Shown here in pieces: positions 1-8,019 of a DNA stretch of 64,000 bases. The first letter of the stretch is position 1, and each line of letters opens with the position of its first letter. The notes beneath the pieces were generated by a model, which was not told where the DNA came from, searched no databases, and worked only from the letters and a program-made list of their open reading frames with translations. The translations under genes and the position numbers were made by a program. Origin of the DNA: Pseudarthrobacter sp. NIBRBAC000502772 (GTDB lineage: Bacteria > Actinomycetota > Actinomycetes > Actinomycetales > Micrococcaceae); NCBI RefSeq assembly GCF_006517235.1, contig NZ_CP041188.1, forward strand, positions 4,030,001-4,094,000, read 5' to 3'.

Positions 1-202
1 AGGCGAGGAGCGCACGCGCGAGGCGATCGACGTCGTCGTTCATTTTCGTGTAGCTCCAGCGGCGGGCATCAGCGCCCGGGACCGGCGCGGCCTCGATCAG
101 TGCGTCGTGGAGGGGGAACCGGGCCACCACCCGTTCAAAGTTCTGGCCGATGGTTTCCTCAAGGAGCGGGACGTCAGTGTCCCCGGCTGTGTAAGCGCGC
201 AT
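1..202 (-). CDS. AMP-dependent acyl-CoA synthetase, N-terminal part
   Basis: The reading frame runs from an ATG at 202 off the left edge of the window, so only the first 67 codons are present. The translation (MRAYTAGDTDVPLLEETIGQ, then ARRWSYTKMNDDVDRLARAL) resembles the start of AMP-binding fatty-acid/acyl-CoA ligases, where the first block is followed by a W(T/S)Y motif and the helix that precedes the nucleotide-binding core. These enzymes activate carboxylic acids with ATP and CoA. The catalytic motifs lie outside the window, so substrate and exact family are unknown. A TAGCGT hexamer ends 6 nt before the ATG, which suggests a leaderless transcript and supports this start. Confidence 0.7.
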   Translation of the reverse strand, partial: MRAYTAGDTDVPLLEETIGQNFERVVARFPLHDALIEAAPVPGADARRWSYTKMNDDVDRLARALLA

Positions 203-306
203 GCTGGCACGCTACCGTCTGGCCCCCGGCAATGAAAGCGCAACAGGAGGGTGTCCGCGCGTAAACAGGGCGGGCGTGCATCCCGAGTCCCGGTATTGTG
301 AAATCC

Positions 307-585
307 ATGAGTGCACCCATCGACCTGCAGGCAACGTTCATCCCCAACGACGGCGAGTTCTTCCGTGTGAAGCTCGCCCTGGAAATCGCCATCGACGAGG
401 TGGTGAACGAACCCGGCTGCATCCGCTACGAGCTGACCGAGGCTACCGAAGAGAAGCTGGTCCTCACGGAACAGTGGGAATCCGAGGAACTGCTGGCGAA
501 GCACTCCAAGGGCACCGCAGTCCAGGACCTGAACGAATCCCTGAGCGCGCTGCTGGCCGAACCCGTGCAGCTGGCCCGCCTCTAA
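307..585 (+). CDS. ABM-family putative quinol monooxygenase
   Basis: A 92-residue protein of the size and pattern of antibiotic biosynthesis monooxygenase (ABM, dimeric ferredoxin-like fold) proteins: PGCIRYELTEA is followed by LTEQWESEELLAKHSKG, the usual strand and helix around the conserved E-x-W and H. Family members oxidise quinols or small aromatics without cofactors, but many are uncharacterised. A GTG at 298 would add three residues. I prefer the ATG at 307 because TATTGT ends 7 nt before it, consistent with leaderless initiation. The gene is convergent with the thioredoxin gene and shares its terminator. Substrate unknown. Confidence 0.7.
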   Translation: MSAPIDLQATFIPNDGEFFRVKLALEIAIDEVVNEPGCIRYELTEATEEKLVLTEQWESEELLAKHSKGTAVQDLNESLSALLAEPVQLARL

Positions 586-597
586 CCCTCGCTTAAC

Positions 598-659
598 CAT
601 CGACTGCTCCGTAAGTGCCGTTTTGAACGTTCAAAAGGGCCCTTACGGAGCAGTCGATG
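598..659. terminator. Bidirectional long-stem terminator (repeat family A)
   Basis: An 18-nt perfect inverted repeat (CATCGACTGCTCCGTAAG at 598-615 against its complement at 642-659) encloses a second palindrome, TTTTGAACGTTCAAAA at 621-636. A T6 run follows on the plus strand. It sits between two convergent genes. A clearly homologous copy lies at 42941-43000. Confidence 0.85.
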
Positions 660-684
660 TTTTTTACAGAGGAACCAGGGGCGC

Positions 685-1131
685 TTAAGCCTCGGGGATC
701 TGCGATCCGTCCTGAGGACCCGACGTCTTTCCGGCGGTGGCCGGGTTGCTTTCCGCGGCTGCTGCGGCTTCCGCCTGTGAGCGCGCCACATGGGCGTGGA
801 CCTCGTCCATGTCCAGGGCCTTGACGGCGTCAACAACCTGCTCCAGCTGCTGGGCGTTCAGGGCGCCGGGCTGGGAGAAGACCAGGACTTTTTCGCGGAA
901 GGCCATCAGGGTGGGGATGGACGTGATGCCGGCCTCGGCGGCGAGCTGCTGCTGGGCTTCGGTGTCCACCTTCGTGAACAGGACGTCGGAATGCTTCTCC
1001 GACACGGCGCTGTACGTGGGCCCGAACTGCTTGCAGGGACCGCACCATTCAGCCCAGAAGTCCACCAGGACAATGTCGTTGCCTTCGATGGTCGTTGCGA
1101 ACTGTTCACCTGTGATGTCTACGGTTGCCAT
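685..1131 (-). CDS. trxA: Thioredoxin-family protein
   Basis: A 148-residue cytoplasmic thioredoxin with the active site WCGPCK (in DFWAEWCGPCKQFGP) and the cis-proline motif TSIPTL. The fold ends near residue 110 (ALDMDEV). A further ~35 residues are rich in Ala, Ser and Pro, a low-complexity tail longer than in classical 105-110-residue thioredoxins. It should reduce protein disulfides using thioredoxin reductase, which is not in this window. The start at 1131 gives the usual N-terminus (MATVDITGEQF). TACCGT ends 7 nt upstream of it, pointing to a leaderless transcript. Confidence 0.88.
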   Translation of the reverse strand: MATVDITGEQFATTIEGNDIVLVDFWAEWCGPCKQFGPTYSAVSEKHSDVLFTKVDTEAQQQLAAEAGITSIPTLMAFREKVLVFSQPGALNAQQLEQVVDAVKALDMDEVHAHVARSQAEAAAAAESNPATAGKTSGPQDGSQIPEA

Positions 1132-1292
1132 GCCTTCAACGGTACGCGAGGCACAGGCCGATGTCCCAGCCGGGGGCGTCCTGTTCGCTCCCCGCGTCAT
1201 CGGGAATATCCGGTACGGGGCCGTGTACACCGGGCACGGCGAGGCCTACCCTTGGGGTCATCAGCCGCTGACTGCCGCACACAGGAGGGTTC

Positions 1293-2246
1293 ATGGCCCA
1301 GGCTATTTCCACCCGGTCCCTCACCAAGAAGTTCGGCCGGCGCGAGGTGCTCCACGGGGTGGATTTCAGCGTCGAAGCGGGCTCCGTGTTCGGCGTGATC
1401 GGCCCGAACGGCGCGGGCAAGACCACCACCATGCGCTGCCTGCTGGACATCATCCGCCCCACGTCGGGGGAGGTCAGGGTCCTGGGCAAGGACCCCCGGG
1501 CGGGCGGCCCGGAGCTCCGCCGGCGGATCGGTTACCTTCCTGGCGAGCTGTTCCTCGAGGGCCGTGTCACGGGCCGGACGCTCCTGGCCCACTACCAGGC
1601 CATCAGCGGTCCGGTGGCCCCGGGCAGGATCGATGGCCTTGCCGAACGGCTGGGGCTGGACCTGGACCGCCACACGCGCAAACTGTCCAAGGGCAACAAG
1701 CAGAAGCTCGGGCTGGTCCAGGCGTTTATGCACGACCCCGAGCTCCTGGTTCTTGACGAACCCACCAGCGGCCTCGATCCGCTGGTCCAGCAGGAATTCC
1801 ACGCGATGGTCCGCGAGGCGCAGCACCGCGGCCAGACCATCTTCCTCAGCTCCCACGTCCTCAGCGAGGTCCAGCAGACCGCTGACACCGTGGCGATCCT
1901 CCGGGAAGGACGGATCATCGCCGTCGAGTCCGTGAGCGGGCTTCGGGAAGGTGCGGTGCGCCGGGTCCGGTTCACCGCGAACGGAATAACAGCGCACGAC
2001 GCCGGCGCGCTGCTGGGTGGGGTGCCCGGCGTCGGGCACGTTGAGGTGCTGGAGTCCGGCGGCAGCATCACCTTTTCGGCGACCGTGGAGGGGGCCATCC
2101 AGCCGCTGGTCAGGGCCCTGGGCACCCTGGAGCTGACGGACCTGGTGCTGGAGGAACCGGATCTTGAGGAGTCGGTGCTCAAGATGTACTCAACTCCCGC
2201 AGCCACGGACCCGGCATTGCCCGGCACGGCGGAGGCCGCCCGATGA
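1293..2246 (+). CDS. ABC transporter ATP-binding protein
   Basis: A 317-residue ATPase with Walker A (GPNGAGKTTT), the signature region (LSKGNKQKLGL), Walker B (LLVLDEPTSGLDP) and the H-loop (LSSHVLSEV). The domain fills the first ~220 residues and the remaining ~100 form the C-terminal extension common in CcmA/drug-exporter subfamilies (DUF4162-like). It is preceded by AGGAGG and overlaps the next gene by 4 nt (ATGA), so the two products should form one exporter. The substrate cannot be read from the sequence; this subfamily often exports lipids, antibiotics or unknown compounds. Confidence 0.88.
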   Translation: MAQAISTRSLTKKFGRREVLHGVDFSVEAGSVFGVIGPNGAGKTTTMRCLLDIIRPTSGEVRVLGKDPRAGGPELRRRIGYLPGELFLEGRVTGRTLLAHYQAISGPVAPGRIDGLAERLGLDLDRHTRKLSKGNKQKLGLVQAFMHDPELLVLDEPTSGLDPLVQQEFHAMVREAQHRGQTIFLSSHVLSEVQQTADTVAILREGRIIAVESVSGLREGAVRRVRFTANGITAHDAGALLGGVPGVGHVEVLESGGSITFSATVEGAIQPLVRALGTLELTDLVLEEPDLEESVLKMYSTPAATDPALPGTAEAAR

Positions 2247-3043
2247 GCACCACCCTGCCGCTGTTCCGCCGGGCCTTCTTTGATTCCTGGCGCTCCACCG
2301 TGGCGTGGGCCGCGGGCCTGGCCGCCGCCACGTTCCTCTATCTGCCGCTGTACCCGTCCATCGGCGGGAGCGCGCAGATGCAGGACATGATCGACGCCCT
2401 CCCGGCCGAGATGACCAAGGCGCTGAACTACGACCAGATCGCCACCGGTCCCGGGTACACCCAGGCCACGCTGTTCGGGCTGATCGGGTTCCTGCTGATG
2501 ACCATCGCTTCGGTGGGGTGGGGCGCCGCCGCGGTGGGCGGGGACGAGGAATCGGGCCAGCTGGAACTGACCCTCGCGCACGGGGTGACCCGCGTCCAGG
2601 TGGTGCTGGAACGAGCGCTGTCCCTGTTCCTGCGGGTAGTGCTGCTCGCGGCCTTCGTTTTTGTGCTGGTCCGGCTGCTCAATGATTCTGCCCAGCTGAA
2701 TATCCGGCCCGAGAACCTCTTCGGCGCAGCAGTGCTGTTTGCCGGGCTGGCCCTGCTGAGCGGTATGGCCGCATTATGCGCCGGGGCAGTGTCCGGAAGG
2801 CGGACGTACGGGCTGGCCGCGGGCGCCGCCGTCGGCGTTCTTGGTTACGTCTTCAACGCCGTCGGCCGGCAGAGCGCGGACGTCGAATGGCTGCTGGACC
2901 TGAGCCCCTACCACTGGGCTTACGGGAATTCGCCGGTGGCCAACGGCGCGGACTGGGCCGCGGCAGGGTGGCTCTGGGGAATTTCGGCTGCGCTGGTGGC
3001 CGTGGCCGCGTTCGCCGTGAACAGGCGCGACGTCGGCGCGTAG
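2243..3043 (+). CDS. ABC transporter permease subunit
   Basis: A 266-residue membrane protein with about six hydrophobic segments: near residues 20-40, 75-95, 115-140, 155-180, 190-210 and 240-260. The motif GDEESGQLELTLAHGVTR after the second segment is the cytoplasmic coupling region typical of ABC-2/ABC-3 exporters. Its start codon overlaps the stop of the ATPase gene, which implies translational coupling and a two-component transporter. Substrate unknown. Confidence 0.82.
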   Translation: MSTTLPLFRRAFFDSWRSTVAWAAGLAAATFLYLPLYPSIGGSAQMQDMIDALPAEMTKALNYDQIATGPGYTQATLFGLIGFLLMTIASVGWGAAAVGGDEESGQLELTLAHGVTRVQVVLERALSLFLRVVLLAAFVFVLVRLLNDSAQLNIRPENLFGAAVLFAGLALLSGMAALCAGAVSGRRTYGLAAGAAVGVLGYVFNAVGRQSADVEWLLDLSPYHWAYGNSPVANGADWAAAGWLWGISAALVAVAAFAVNRRDVGA

Positions 3044-3061
3044 CTTCCGGGTGACCGGCGC

Positions 3062-3631
3062 TCAGGCCTTGCGTTCCCGGGTGAGGCTGTCCCAAACGTG
3101 CGGCGCCGGCGTCCGGCTACCGGGCAGGGCGTTGGTCTCCCGCCATTCGTGGATCCACTCGGGCAGCACCAGGTCCGCCGGGGGCTGGCCGAACTCGCGC
3201 AGGATCTCCTCCTGGCTGACTGGCCTGCCCTTGTTGACCAGGCGGGTGGCGATGTAGGCACGCGCGTAAATCTCGCCGTCGGACACCATGCGCTGCTCAA
3301 AGTAGATGGCTTTGGCATCCAGGCCGATGATCTTTGTTTCGATGGTGTACTGCTGCCACAGCTGCAGCGACTTCCGGAAGGCGATGGTCTCCCCCGCCGC
3401 CACAGGGCTCCAGCTGCGCCGGCGCATTGTCTTCCATACGCCGCTGCGGACCATGAGGTCGAACCGGCCCAGGTCCATGAGGGAAAAGTACATGCCGTTG
3501 TTAACGTGCATGGCGATGTCGATGTCGGTGGGAAGGACGCGCAGCGGCAGGGACGACGCGTCCCAGATTGTCAGTGTGGAGCGGCGGGCGGACGTGAACA
3601 GCATCAGGAGGGTTCGCAGAAGCAGGTGCAT
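3062..3631 (-). CDS. Hotdog-fold acyl-CoA thioesterase-like protein
   Basis: A 189-residue protein of the 4HBT/THEM6 type. The block LPTDIDIAMHVNNGMYFSLM matches the conserved D-x-D...HxNN(G/A)xY helix start of 4-hydroxybenzoyl-CoA thioesterase-like proteins, followed by LDLGRFDL. The N-terminus (about 20 residues) is hydrophobic. It probably hydrolyses or binds acyl-CoA, but the actinobacterial members are largely uncharacterised. TAACAT ends 6 nt before the ATG at 3631, so the mRNA is probably leaderless. It is divergent from the potassium-channel gene. Confidence 0.75.
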   Translation of the reverse strand: MHLLLRTLLMLFTSARRSTLTIWDASSLPLRVLPTDIDIAMHVNNGMYFSLMDLGRFDLMVRSGVWKTMRRRSWSPVAAGETIAFRKSLQLWQQYTIETKIIGLDAKAIYFEQRMVSDGEIYARAYIATRLVNKGRPVSQEEILREFGQPPADLVLPEWIHEWRETNALPGSRTPAPHVWDSLTRERKA

Positions 3632-3702
3632 GCTCCAATGTTACCCATCAGTAACTTACTGGCAAGCCTGACTCCTGTGCGCTCCCGCGTAGGATGTGGC
3701 GC

Positions 3703-4437
3703 ATGACGCAACAACGCTACCGGGACCTCGCCGAGTGGCCGCTGATGGGGACGGCACTGGTGTTCCTGGCGGCCTATGCGTGGCAGGTGATTGGCCGCGT
3801 CGACGGCAGCGGCGCGGAATGGCTTGAGTCGGTGATGTGGCTGACGTGGGGTATCTTCGCCCTGGATTACGCCGCGAACCTGTGGCTGGCCAGAGAGCGC
3901 CGCCGCTGGTTCCTCTGGAACCTGCACGAACTCCTGATCGTGGCCCTGCCATTCTTCCGGCCCCTGCGCCTGCTCCGGCTGGTCACGCTGCTGTCGGTTC
4001 TGCACAGGACCATCGGCGAAACCCTCAGGGGCCGGGTGGTCACGTACGTGGCCGGGTCAGCGGTGCTCCTGGTATTCGTGGGCGCGCTGGCGGTGCTCGA
4101 CGTTGAACAGTCGGCCCCGGACGCCAAGATCCTGACGTTCGGCGACGCCCTGTGGTGGGCCATCACCACCATCACCACCGTTGGGTACGGCGATATGTAC
4201 CCCGTGACGCCGATCGGCCGGATGGTTGCCGCGGCCCTCATGATGAGCGGCATCGCCGTGCTGGGTGTGGTCACCGCATCCATCGCTTCCTGGCTGGTCC
4301 AGCGCGTTGAGGAGTCCACGGAAGCTGCCGCGGAGTCCATAGAGGAACCTTTGCGGGCAGAACTGACCGGCCTGGTCACGGAGATCGCTGCGCTGCGGCG
4401 CGAAGTGGCCGAGCTCAGGGACCGCCCCTCGTTGTAG
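3703..4437 (+). CDS. Voltage-gated-type potassium channel, one subunit
   Basis: A 244-residue ion channel with four N-terminal hydrophobic segments resembling a reduced S1-S4. A segment rich in arginine (RRRWFLWNLHELLI...FFRPLRLLRLVTLL) includes the S4-like stretch. The pore helix and selectivity filter read TTITTVGYGDMYP near residue 155, followed by S6. The last ~45 residues (RVEESTEAAAESIEEPLRAEL onward) are predicted coiled coil, probably for tetramer assembly. It should conduct K+ across the cytoplasmic membrane. I use the ATG at 3703 because TAGGAT ends 7 nt upstream; an ATG at 3694 lies within that spacing. Confidence 0.9.
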   Translation: MTQQRYRDLAEWPLMGTALVFLAAYAWQVIGRVDGSGAEWLESVMWLTWGIFALDYAANLWLARERRRWFLWNLHELLIVALPFFRPLRLLRLVTLLSVLHRTIGETLRGRVVTYVAGSAVLLVFVGALAVLDVEQSAPDAKILTFGDALWWAITTITTVGYGDMYPVTPIGRMVAAALMMSGIAVLGVVTASIASWLVQRVEESTEAAAESIEEPLRAELTGLVTEIAALRREVAELRDRPSL

Positions 4438-4454
4438 GAATGTCCCGGTAGAAA

Positions 4455-4480
4455 TGTCCAGCGGGGCAGGCGGCTGGACA
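4455..4480 (+). terminator. Hairpin after the potassium-channel gene
   Basis: TGTCCAGC at 4455-4462 pairs with GCTGGACA at 4473-4480, 17 nt after the stop codon. No clear U-tract follows, so it may be a weak terminator. Confidence 0.45.
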
Positions 4481-4481
4481 C

Positions 4482-4810
4482 CGAGTAGTCGCCGCCGCGG
4501 GGCCAAGTATTCGGCGGAAAAACTCAGGTAACGCCTACTCGTGCAGTGCCTGGCGCAGCTTCCTAGACTCGAAATTCCTAGGGCCAAACAAAGTTGCCGG
4601 CGCATCCTCCGAGCTGGGGTGGATGATGCCGCTACATAGCGGGGCATCCGTATCTTCTGGGTATGCGGGCGCTCCCATCATGCGCGCTTTCCGTGCGCGG
4701 TTCCGTCATAGACCGGCACCGCGCAAGCGCATCACTCCTCGATCCGTCCTGCATTGGAACTTGCGGCCCACTGCCGCCCTGTTGCCGGACCGACCTGCGA
4801 TGGGCCACCC
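4482..4810 (+). promoter_or_regulatory. Intergenic region with nested hairpins and long leader of the LysM gene
   Basis: No convincing gene fills this 330-nt stretch. Nested stems are visible: CGAGTAG 4482-4488 pairs with CTACTCG 4535-4541, enclosing CCGCCG 4492-4497 and CGGCGG 4512-4517. A TAGACT hexamer at 4564-4569 could be a -10 element, which would leave a 5' leader of more than 200 nt. That leader contains another imperfect hairpin near 4621-4650 (GGATGATGCCGCT against AGCGGGGCATCC). Secreted cell-wall genes of actinobacteria can carry c-di-AMP (ydaO) riboswitches, but I do not see the conserved ydaO core here. Confidence 0.3.
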
Positions 4811-5809
4811 ATGTACCAGTTGACCGCACCTATTCCCAAACCACCCCGCCGAAATTTCGAAACCGATGTCCCGCGGGCCGACCTCCTGTCACCGGTGCAC
4901 CGGCCGATCAGCAACAAGCTGTGGGCCGGCATGGCCACCGCCGCCGTGATTTCCGCCTTCGGAGTCGGCGCGTTGGCCGGCCCCGTCCCCACGGCAGAGA
5001 TATCCGCGCCACCGGAGGCCATCACGACGGCGGCGTCCCCAGTTGTGCGCGTTGCCCGGCCTTTGGCCGCGGTGCCGTTGGATGCGCCCTATGTTGGGTC
5101 CGTTGAGTTTGGCAGTGCGGGAGTTGGCAATGCGCAGCCGGAAGTCGCAGAAGCAGCGGTGCCTCCGGCGCCTGCCGAGGCTCCTCCACCACCGCCAGCG
5201 CCCGAACCTGCTCCGGCACCTGCCGGCGACCCCAACCTCTACACGGTTGTCCCCGGCGACACGGTGGGTGGGATCGCGGGCCGGTACGGCGTTGACACGA
5301 ACGCGATGCTGGCCGCCAACGGGCTGGGCGTCTACAGCATCATCGTCCCGGGCCAGACGCTGAAGCTGACGGGGCCCGCCGTCGAGGTTTCCGCCCCGGC
5401 ACCGGCCGCGGTTGCGGCGGCACCCGCTGCTGCTTCGCCGGCCTACATCCCCGCCCCGGCGCCGGTCCAGGCCGCGCCCGCTGTCCGCACCATCTATGTC
5501 GCGGGGGCTGGCGGACAGGCCATGGTGGACGCGTGCATCGGGCCGATCCACTTCACACCCAACGACGGCTACTCGCTGTTCATCACGGAGCACGACTTCT
5601 GCGGCGGGTGGGCGCGCTTCTCCGGCATCGGCGTGGGCGAGACCGTCAGCATTCCGGGCTACGGGACATACACGGCGACCGCCCGGGGCCAGGTCCCCAA
5701 CCCGGGAACCACCAACGATGTCATCGCGGTATTCGGCGGATTCCCTCGGGCCATCCTGCAGACGTGCATCCCGGGGACCAACCAGATGCTGCTGATCGCC
5801 CTGAACTAG
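4811..5809 (+). CDS. Secreted LysM-domain cell-wall protein
   Basis: A 332-residue protein. A hydrophobic segment at about 35-55 (WAGMATAAVISAFGVGALAG), preceded by a basic stretch, should act as signal or anchor. A Pro/Ala-rich linker follows, then a LysM domain (LYTVVPGDTVGGIAGRYGVD...PGQTLKL) near residues 137-182 that binds peptidoglycan. A second Ala/Pro linker leads to a C-terminal domain of about 100 residues (VDACIGPIHFTPNDGYSLFI...TCIPGTNQMLLIAL) that I do not recognise; its two or three cysteines suggest an extracellular disulfide. The start is uncertain: no good ribosome site precedes 4811, and a TTG at 4754 is also in frame. Confidence 0.75.
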   Translation: MYQLTAPIPKPPRRNFETDVPRADLLSPVHRPISNKLWAGMATAAVISAFGVGALAGPVPTAEISAPPEAITTAASPVVRVARPLAAVPLDAPYVGSVEFGSAGVGNAQPEVAEAAVPPAPAEAPPPPPAPEPAPAPAGDPNLYTVVPGDTVGGIAGRYGVDTNAMLAANGLGVYSIIVPGQTLKLTGPAVEVSAPAPAAVAAAPAAASPAYIPAPAPVQAAPAVRTIYVAGAGGQAMVDACIGPIHFTPNDGYSLFITEHDFCGGWARFSGIGVGETVSIPGYGTYTATARGQVPNPGTTNDVIAVFGGFPRAILQTCIPGTNQMLLIALN

Positions 5810-5850
5810 GCTCTGGTCCGGCCGGGTTTCGCGGTCCAGGGTTTCCAAAG

Positions 5851-5895
5851 CTTGTTCGCGGTTCCGAACCTTCAAGGCAAGGAGCCGCGAACAAG
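5851..5895. terminator. Bidirectional terminator between LysM and CBS genes
   Basis: CTTGTTCGCGGTTCC at 5851-5865 pairs with GGAGCCGCGAACAAG at 5881-5895 (one G-U pair). It lies between two convergent genes, 22 nt from the CBS gene's stop codon. Confidence 0.75.
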
Positions 5896-5916
5896 GCCAT
5901 GCGGGAATTAGTCAGA

Positions 5917-6348
5917 CTATGCAGACATCGGGTGGCGTTCGGAAATGTGCTCCACCAGTTCGCCCACGCGCTCCTCGGTGTAGTTGCGCGCAATATCGCC
6001 CTGGCTGATGATGCCGACCATCTTGTGGTCGACGATAACCGGGAGGCGCCGGACCTGGTGCCTCTCCATGATTTCGATGGCTGCGTCAACGCTGGCATCG
6101 GCGTCCACCCAGTAGGGCTTGCCGGTGGCTAGCTCGCTGGCCAACATCTCGCGGGGATCACGATCGGCCGCAACGCACCTGAGTACGATGTCGCGGTCGG
6201 TGATCATGCCCTTCAACTTGCCGTCATCGCCGCAGATCGGCAGCGATCCACAATCCAGATCCAACATCATCCGAGCGGCATCTGCGAGGGACTGATGCTC
6301 CTTAATACACTGTGCATCCGTGGTCATAAATTCACGTACAACGCTCAT
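5917..6348 (-). CDS. Tandem CBS-domain protein
   Basis: A 143-residue protein made of two CBS motifs and little else: residues ~7-60 (MTTDAQCIKEHQSLADAARM...GMITDRDIVLR) and ~75-135 (VDADASVDAAIEIMERHQVR...VGIISQGDIARNY). Such stand-alone pairs bind adenine nucleotides (AMP, ATP, SAM) and modulate partner proteins; in actinobacteria several are linked to hypoxia or stress. No partner gene is adjacent. An AGGAGAACC ribosome site precedes the ATG. Confidence 0.85.
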   Translation of the reverse strand: MSVVREFMTTDAQCIKEHQSLADAARMMLDLDCGSLPICGDDGKLKGMITDRDIVLRCVAADRDPREMLASELATGKPYWVDADASVDAAIEIMERHQVRRLPVIVDHKMVGIISQGDIARNYTEERVGELVEHISERHPMSA

Positions 6349-6605
6349 GGTTCTCCTTCATCGATTGATGTATCGACGCAGGGCATCGGGGTCACATGCG
6401 CCGATGCTGCCAGCCTACGCCGGGGGCAACGCTGCTGTCGACGACGGTTTCTTGGCTGACTTCCGACGCTGCTTTTCCCCTCTTCGTGGTCAAATCCCCG
6501 TGTAACGCCGCGGGGAACAGACCATACGGCGGGGAAAACCCGAAGCCCGACGGAAGCTGCGGACGTGCCAGGCTGCAGGGGCCTCTGGCTTTCGGGCACA
6601 AAAAG

Positions 6606-6633
6606 GCCTCCGGAACCTGGTGGTTCCGGAGGC
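6606..6633 (-). terminator. Terminator of tRNA-Tyr
   Basis: A 12-nt perfect stem (GCCTCCGGAACC at 6606-6617, complement at 6622-6633) with a 4-nt loop, followed on the minus strand by T5. It lies 11 nt downstream of the tRNA 3' end. The stretch 6349-6605 between it and the CBS gene holds nothing else I can support. Confidence 0.9.
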
Positions 6634-6644
6634 TTTTCCTTGGG

Positions 6645-6726
6645 TGGCAGATGAGGGATTCGAACCCCCGTAGGCGTTGCCAGCTGATTTACAGTCAGCC
6701 CCCTTTGGCCGCTCGGGTAATCTGCC
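6645..6726 (-). tRNA. tRNA-Tyr (GTA anticodon)
   Basis: On the minus strand the gene starts GGCAGATTACCCGAGCGGCC. The acceptor stem GGCAGAT pairs with ATCTGCC and the discriminator base is A. The anticodon stem-loop is CTGACTGTAAATCAG, giving anticodon GTA. The variable arm is long, as in class II tRNATyr, and the T-arm has GGTTCGAATC. CCA is not encoded exactly: the genome continues CCCA after the discriminator. Confidence 0.96.
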
Positions 6727-6906
6727 GAACTTCAAAAGAAGATCACCCCCGGCTGCAGTGTTCAGAACGTCCATTTCCGGGCCGTTCCGCTTCCAGTAAC
6801 CGCGGGCAAGACAACTTTACAGAACTTCTGCCGAAACATCGAATCGAGGCTGCAGACCCCTGGAAATGCCGTCAGAGGCCCCGCAATTCCGCGGAAAACC
6901 GGCGGC

Positions 6907-7161
6907 TCAGGCGTCGCCGAGAATCCGCCCGGCCAGCCGCGCCTCGAACTTCACGGCCTGCTCCTCGGTGATCTGGTTCAGCTGGACCGCCCGCAGCAGG
7001 TCCTCGCTCACACCCTCCATGCGGGCCGAGGCATCCGGGACCGGGCTGAAAATAATAGAGCCTGCCAGGGCTGCAGCGGCGACTGATGTGGCAGCAGTGG
7101 CGACAGCGCCCGCAGCTGCGGCGGTGGTTCGGGTGACGTAACGGACGGCTTTGTGTTGCAT
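6907..7161 (-). CDS. Small membrane or exported protein of unknown function
   Basis: An 84-residue reading frame with a credible ribosome site (GAAGGGAAA) 4 nt before ATG. Residues ~12-42 are very rich in Ala, Thr and Val (AAAAGAVATAATSVAAAALA) and could form one membrane helix or a signal sequence. The C-terminal half (VSEDLLRAVQLNQITEEQAV) is amphipathic and helical. I do not recognise a family. Real but unassigned. Confidence 0.55.
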   Translation of the reverse strand: MQHKAVRYVTRTTAAAAGAVATAATSVAAAALAGSIIFSPVPDASARMEGVSEDLLRAVQLNQITEEQAVKFEARLAGRILGDA

Positions 7162-7386
7162 GGCTTTCCCTTCGACCTGTTTCCAACTCGTTCAACTCTC
7201 GCCTGCCCGGCTTCGTTCCCGCAGTGCGTCCGCTATGAGAGAACTGTGAATCACGAACAGCGCCGAATCCACAACAGCGCCGCTCCCGCACCAGCGCCAC
7301 AGGCGGGCGATCCGTATTAGGCTGGAATGCAGAGATCCACGCCCTGCAGAGCCATTGTCAGGGCAACCACCGGCACAAGGAGAATC

Positions 7387-7878
7387 ATGGCAGGCGAGTC
7401 AACGTTCGACGTCGTAAGCAAAGTGGACAAGCAGGAAGTGGCCAACGCGCTGAACCAGGCCCAGAAGGAACTGGTCCAGCGCTACGACTTCAAGGGCGTC
7501 GGCGCCGAGGTCGAATTCAGCGGCGAGAAGATCCTGATGAAGGCGAACTCGGAGGAACGCGTCCTGGCCGTGCTGGACGTCCTCCAGTCCAAGCTGATCC
7601 GCCGCGGCATCTCCCTGAAGTCCCTGGACACCGGCGAGCCTTACCCCTCCGGCAAGGAATTCCGCCTCGAAGCCTCCATCAAGGAAGGCATCGAGCAGGA
7701 CCTGGCCAAGAAGATCAACAAGCTGATCCGCGATGAGGGCCCGAAGGGCGTCAAATCCCAGATCCAGGGCGACGAACTCCGCGTCTCGTCCAAGTCCCGC
7801 GATGACCTGCAGTCCGTCATGGCGCTGCTGAAGGACTTTGACGAGGCGGACCTGCAGTTCGTCAACTTCCGCAGCTAG
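7387..7878 (+). CDS. yajQ: YajQ family nucleotide-binding protein
   Basis: A 163-residue protein matching the UPF0234/YajQ family from end to end: MAGESTFDVVSKVDKQEVAN at the start, RYDFKGVGAEVEF, and DLQFVNFR at the C-terminus. YajQ proteins consist of two RNP-like domains. They bind tRNA, GTP/ATP or, in Xanthomonas, cyclic di-GMP; the role in actinobacteria is unknown. AAGGAG 5 nt upstream fixes the ATG at 7387. Convergent with htpX. Confidence 0.95.
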   Translation: MAGESTFDVVSKVDKQEVANALNQAQKELVQRYDFKGVGAEVEFSGEKILMKANSEERVLAVLDVLQSKLIRRGISLKSLDTGEPYPSGKEFRLEASIKEGIEQDLAKKINKLIRDEGPKGVKSQIQGDELRVSSKSRDDLQSVMALLKDFDEADLQFVNFRS

Positions 7879-7928
7879 CGGACCAAACCCTCGTTTTCGA
7901 GGCGCAAAGATTCCGCCGCTGACAAAAG

Positions 7929-7968
7929 ACGCCGGCGCTACCGGAATACGGGCAGCGCCGGCGTTTTT
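7929..7968. terminator. Bidirectional terminator between yajQ and htpX
   Basis: ACGCCGGCGCT at 7929-7939 pairs with AGCGCCGGCGT at 7954-7964, followed by T5 on the plus strand and preceded by A4 (T4 for the minus strand). Confidence 0.88.
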
Positions 7969-8019
7969 GCGTGTCCCGGGTGAAAGTACGACGGCGGCGC
8001 CCGGGTCGGTCAGTCAGCC

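Noticed and set aside
4482..4810. c-di-AMP (ydaO) riboswitch
   Set aside because: The conserved ydaO core sequences could not be found; only generic stems are visible.
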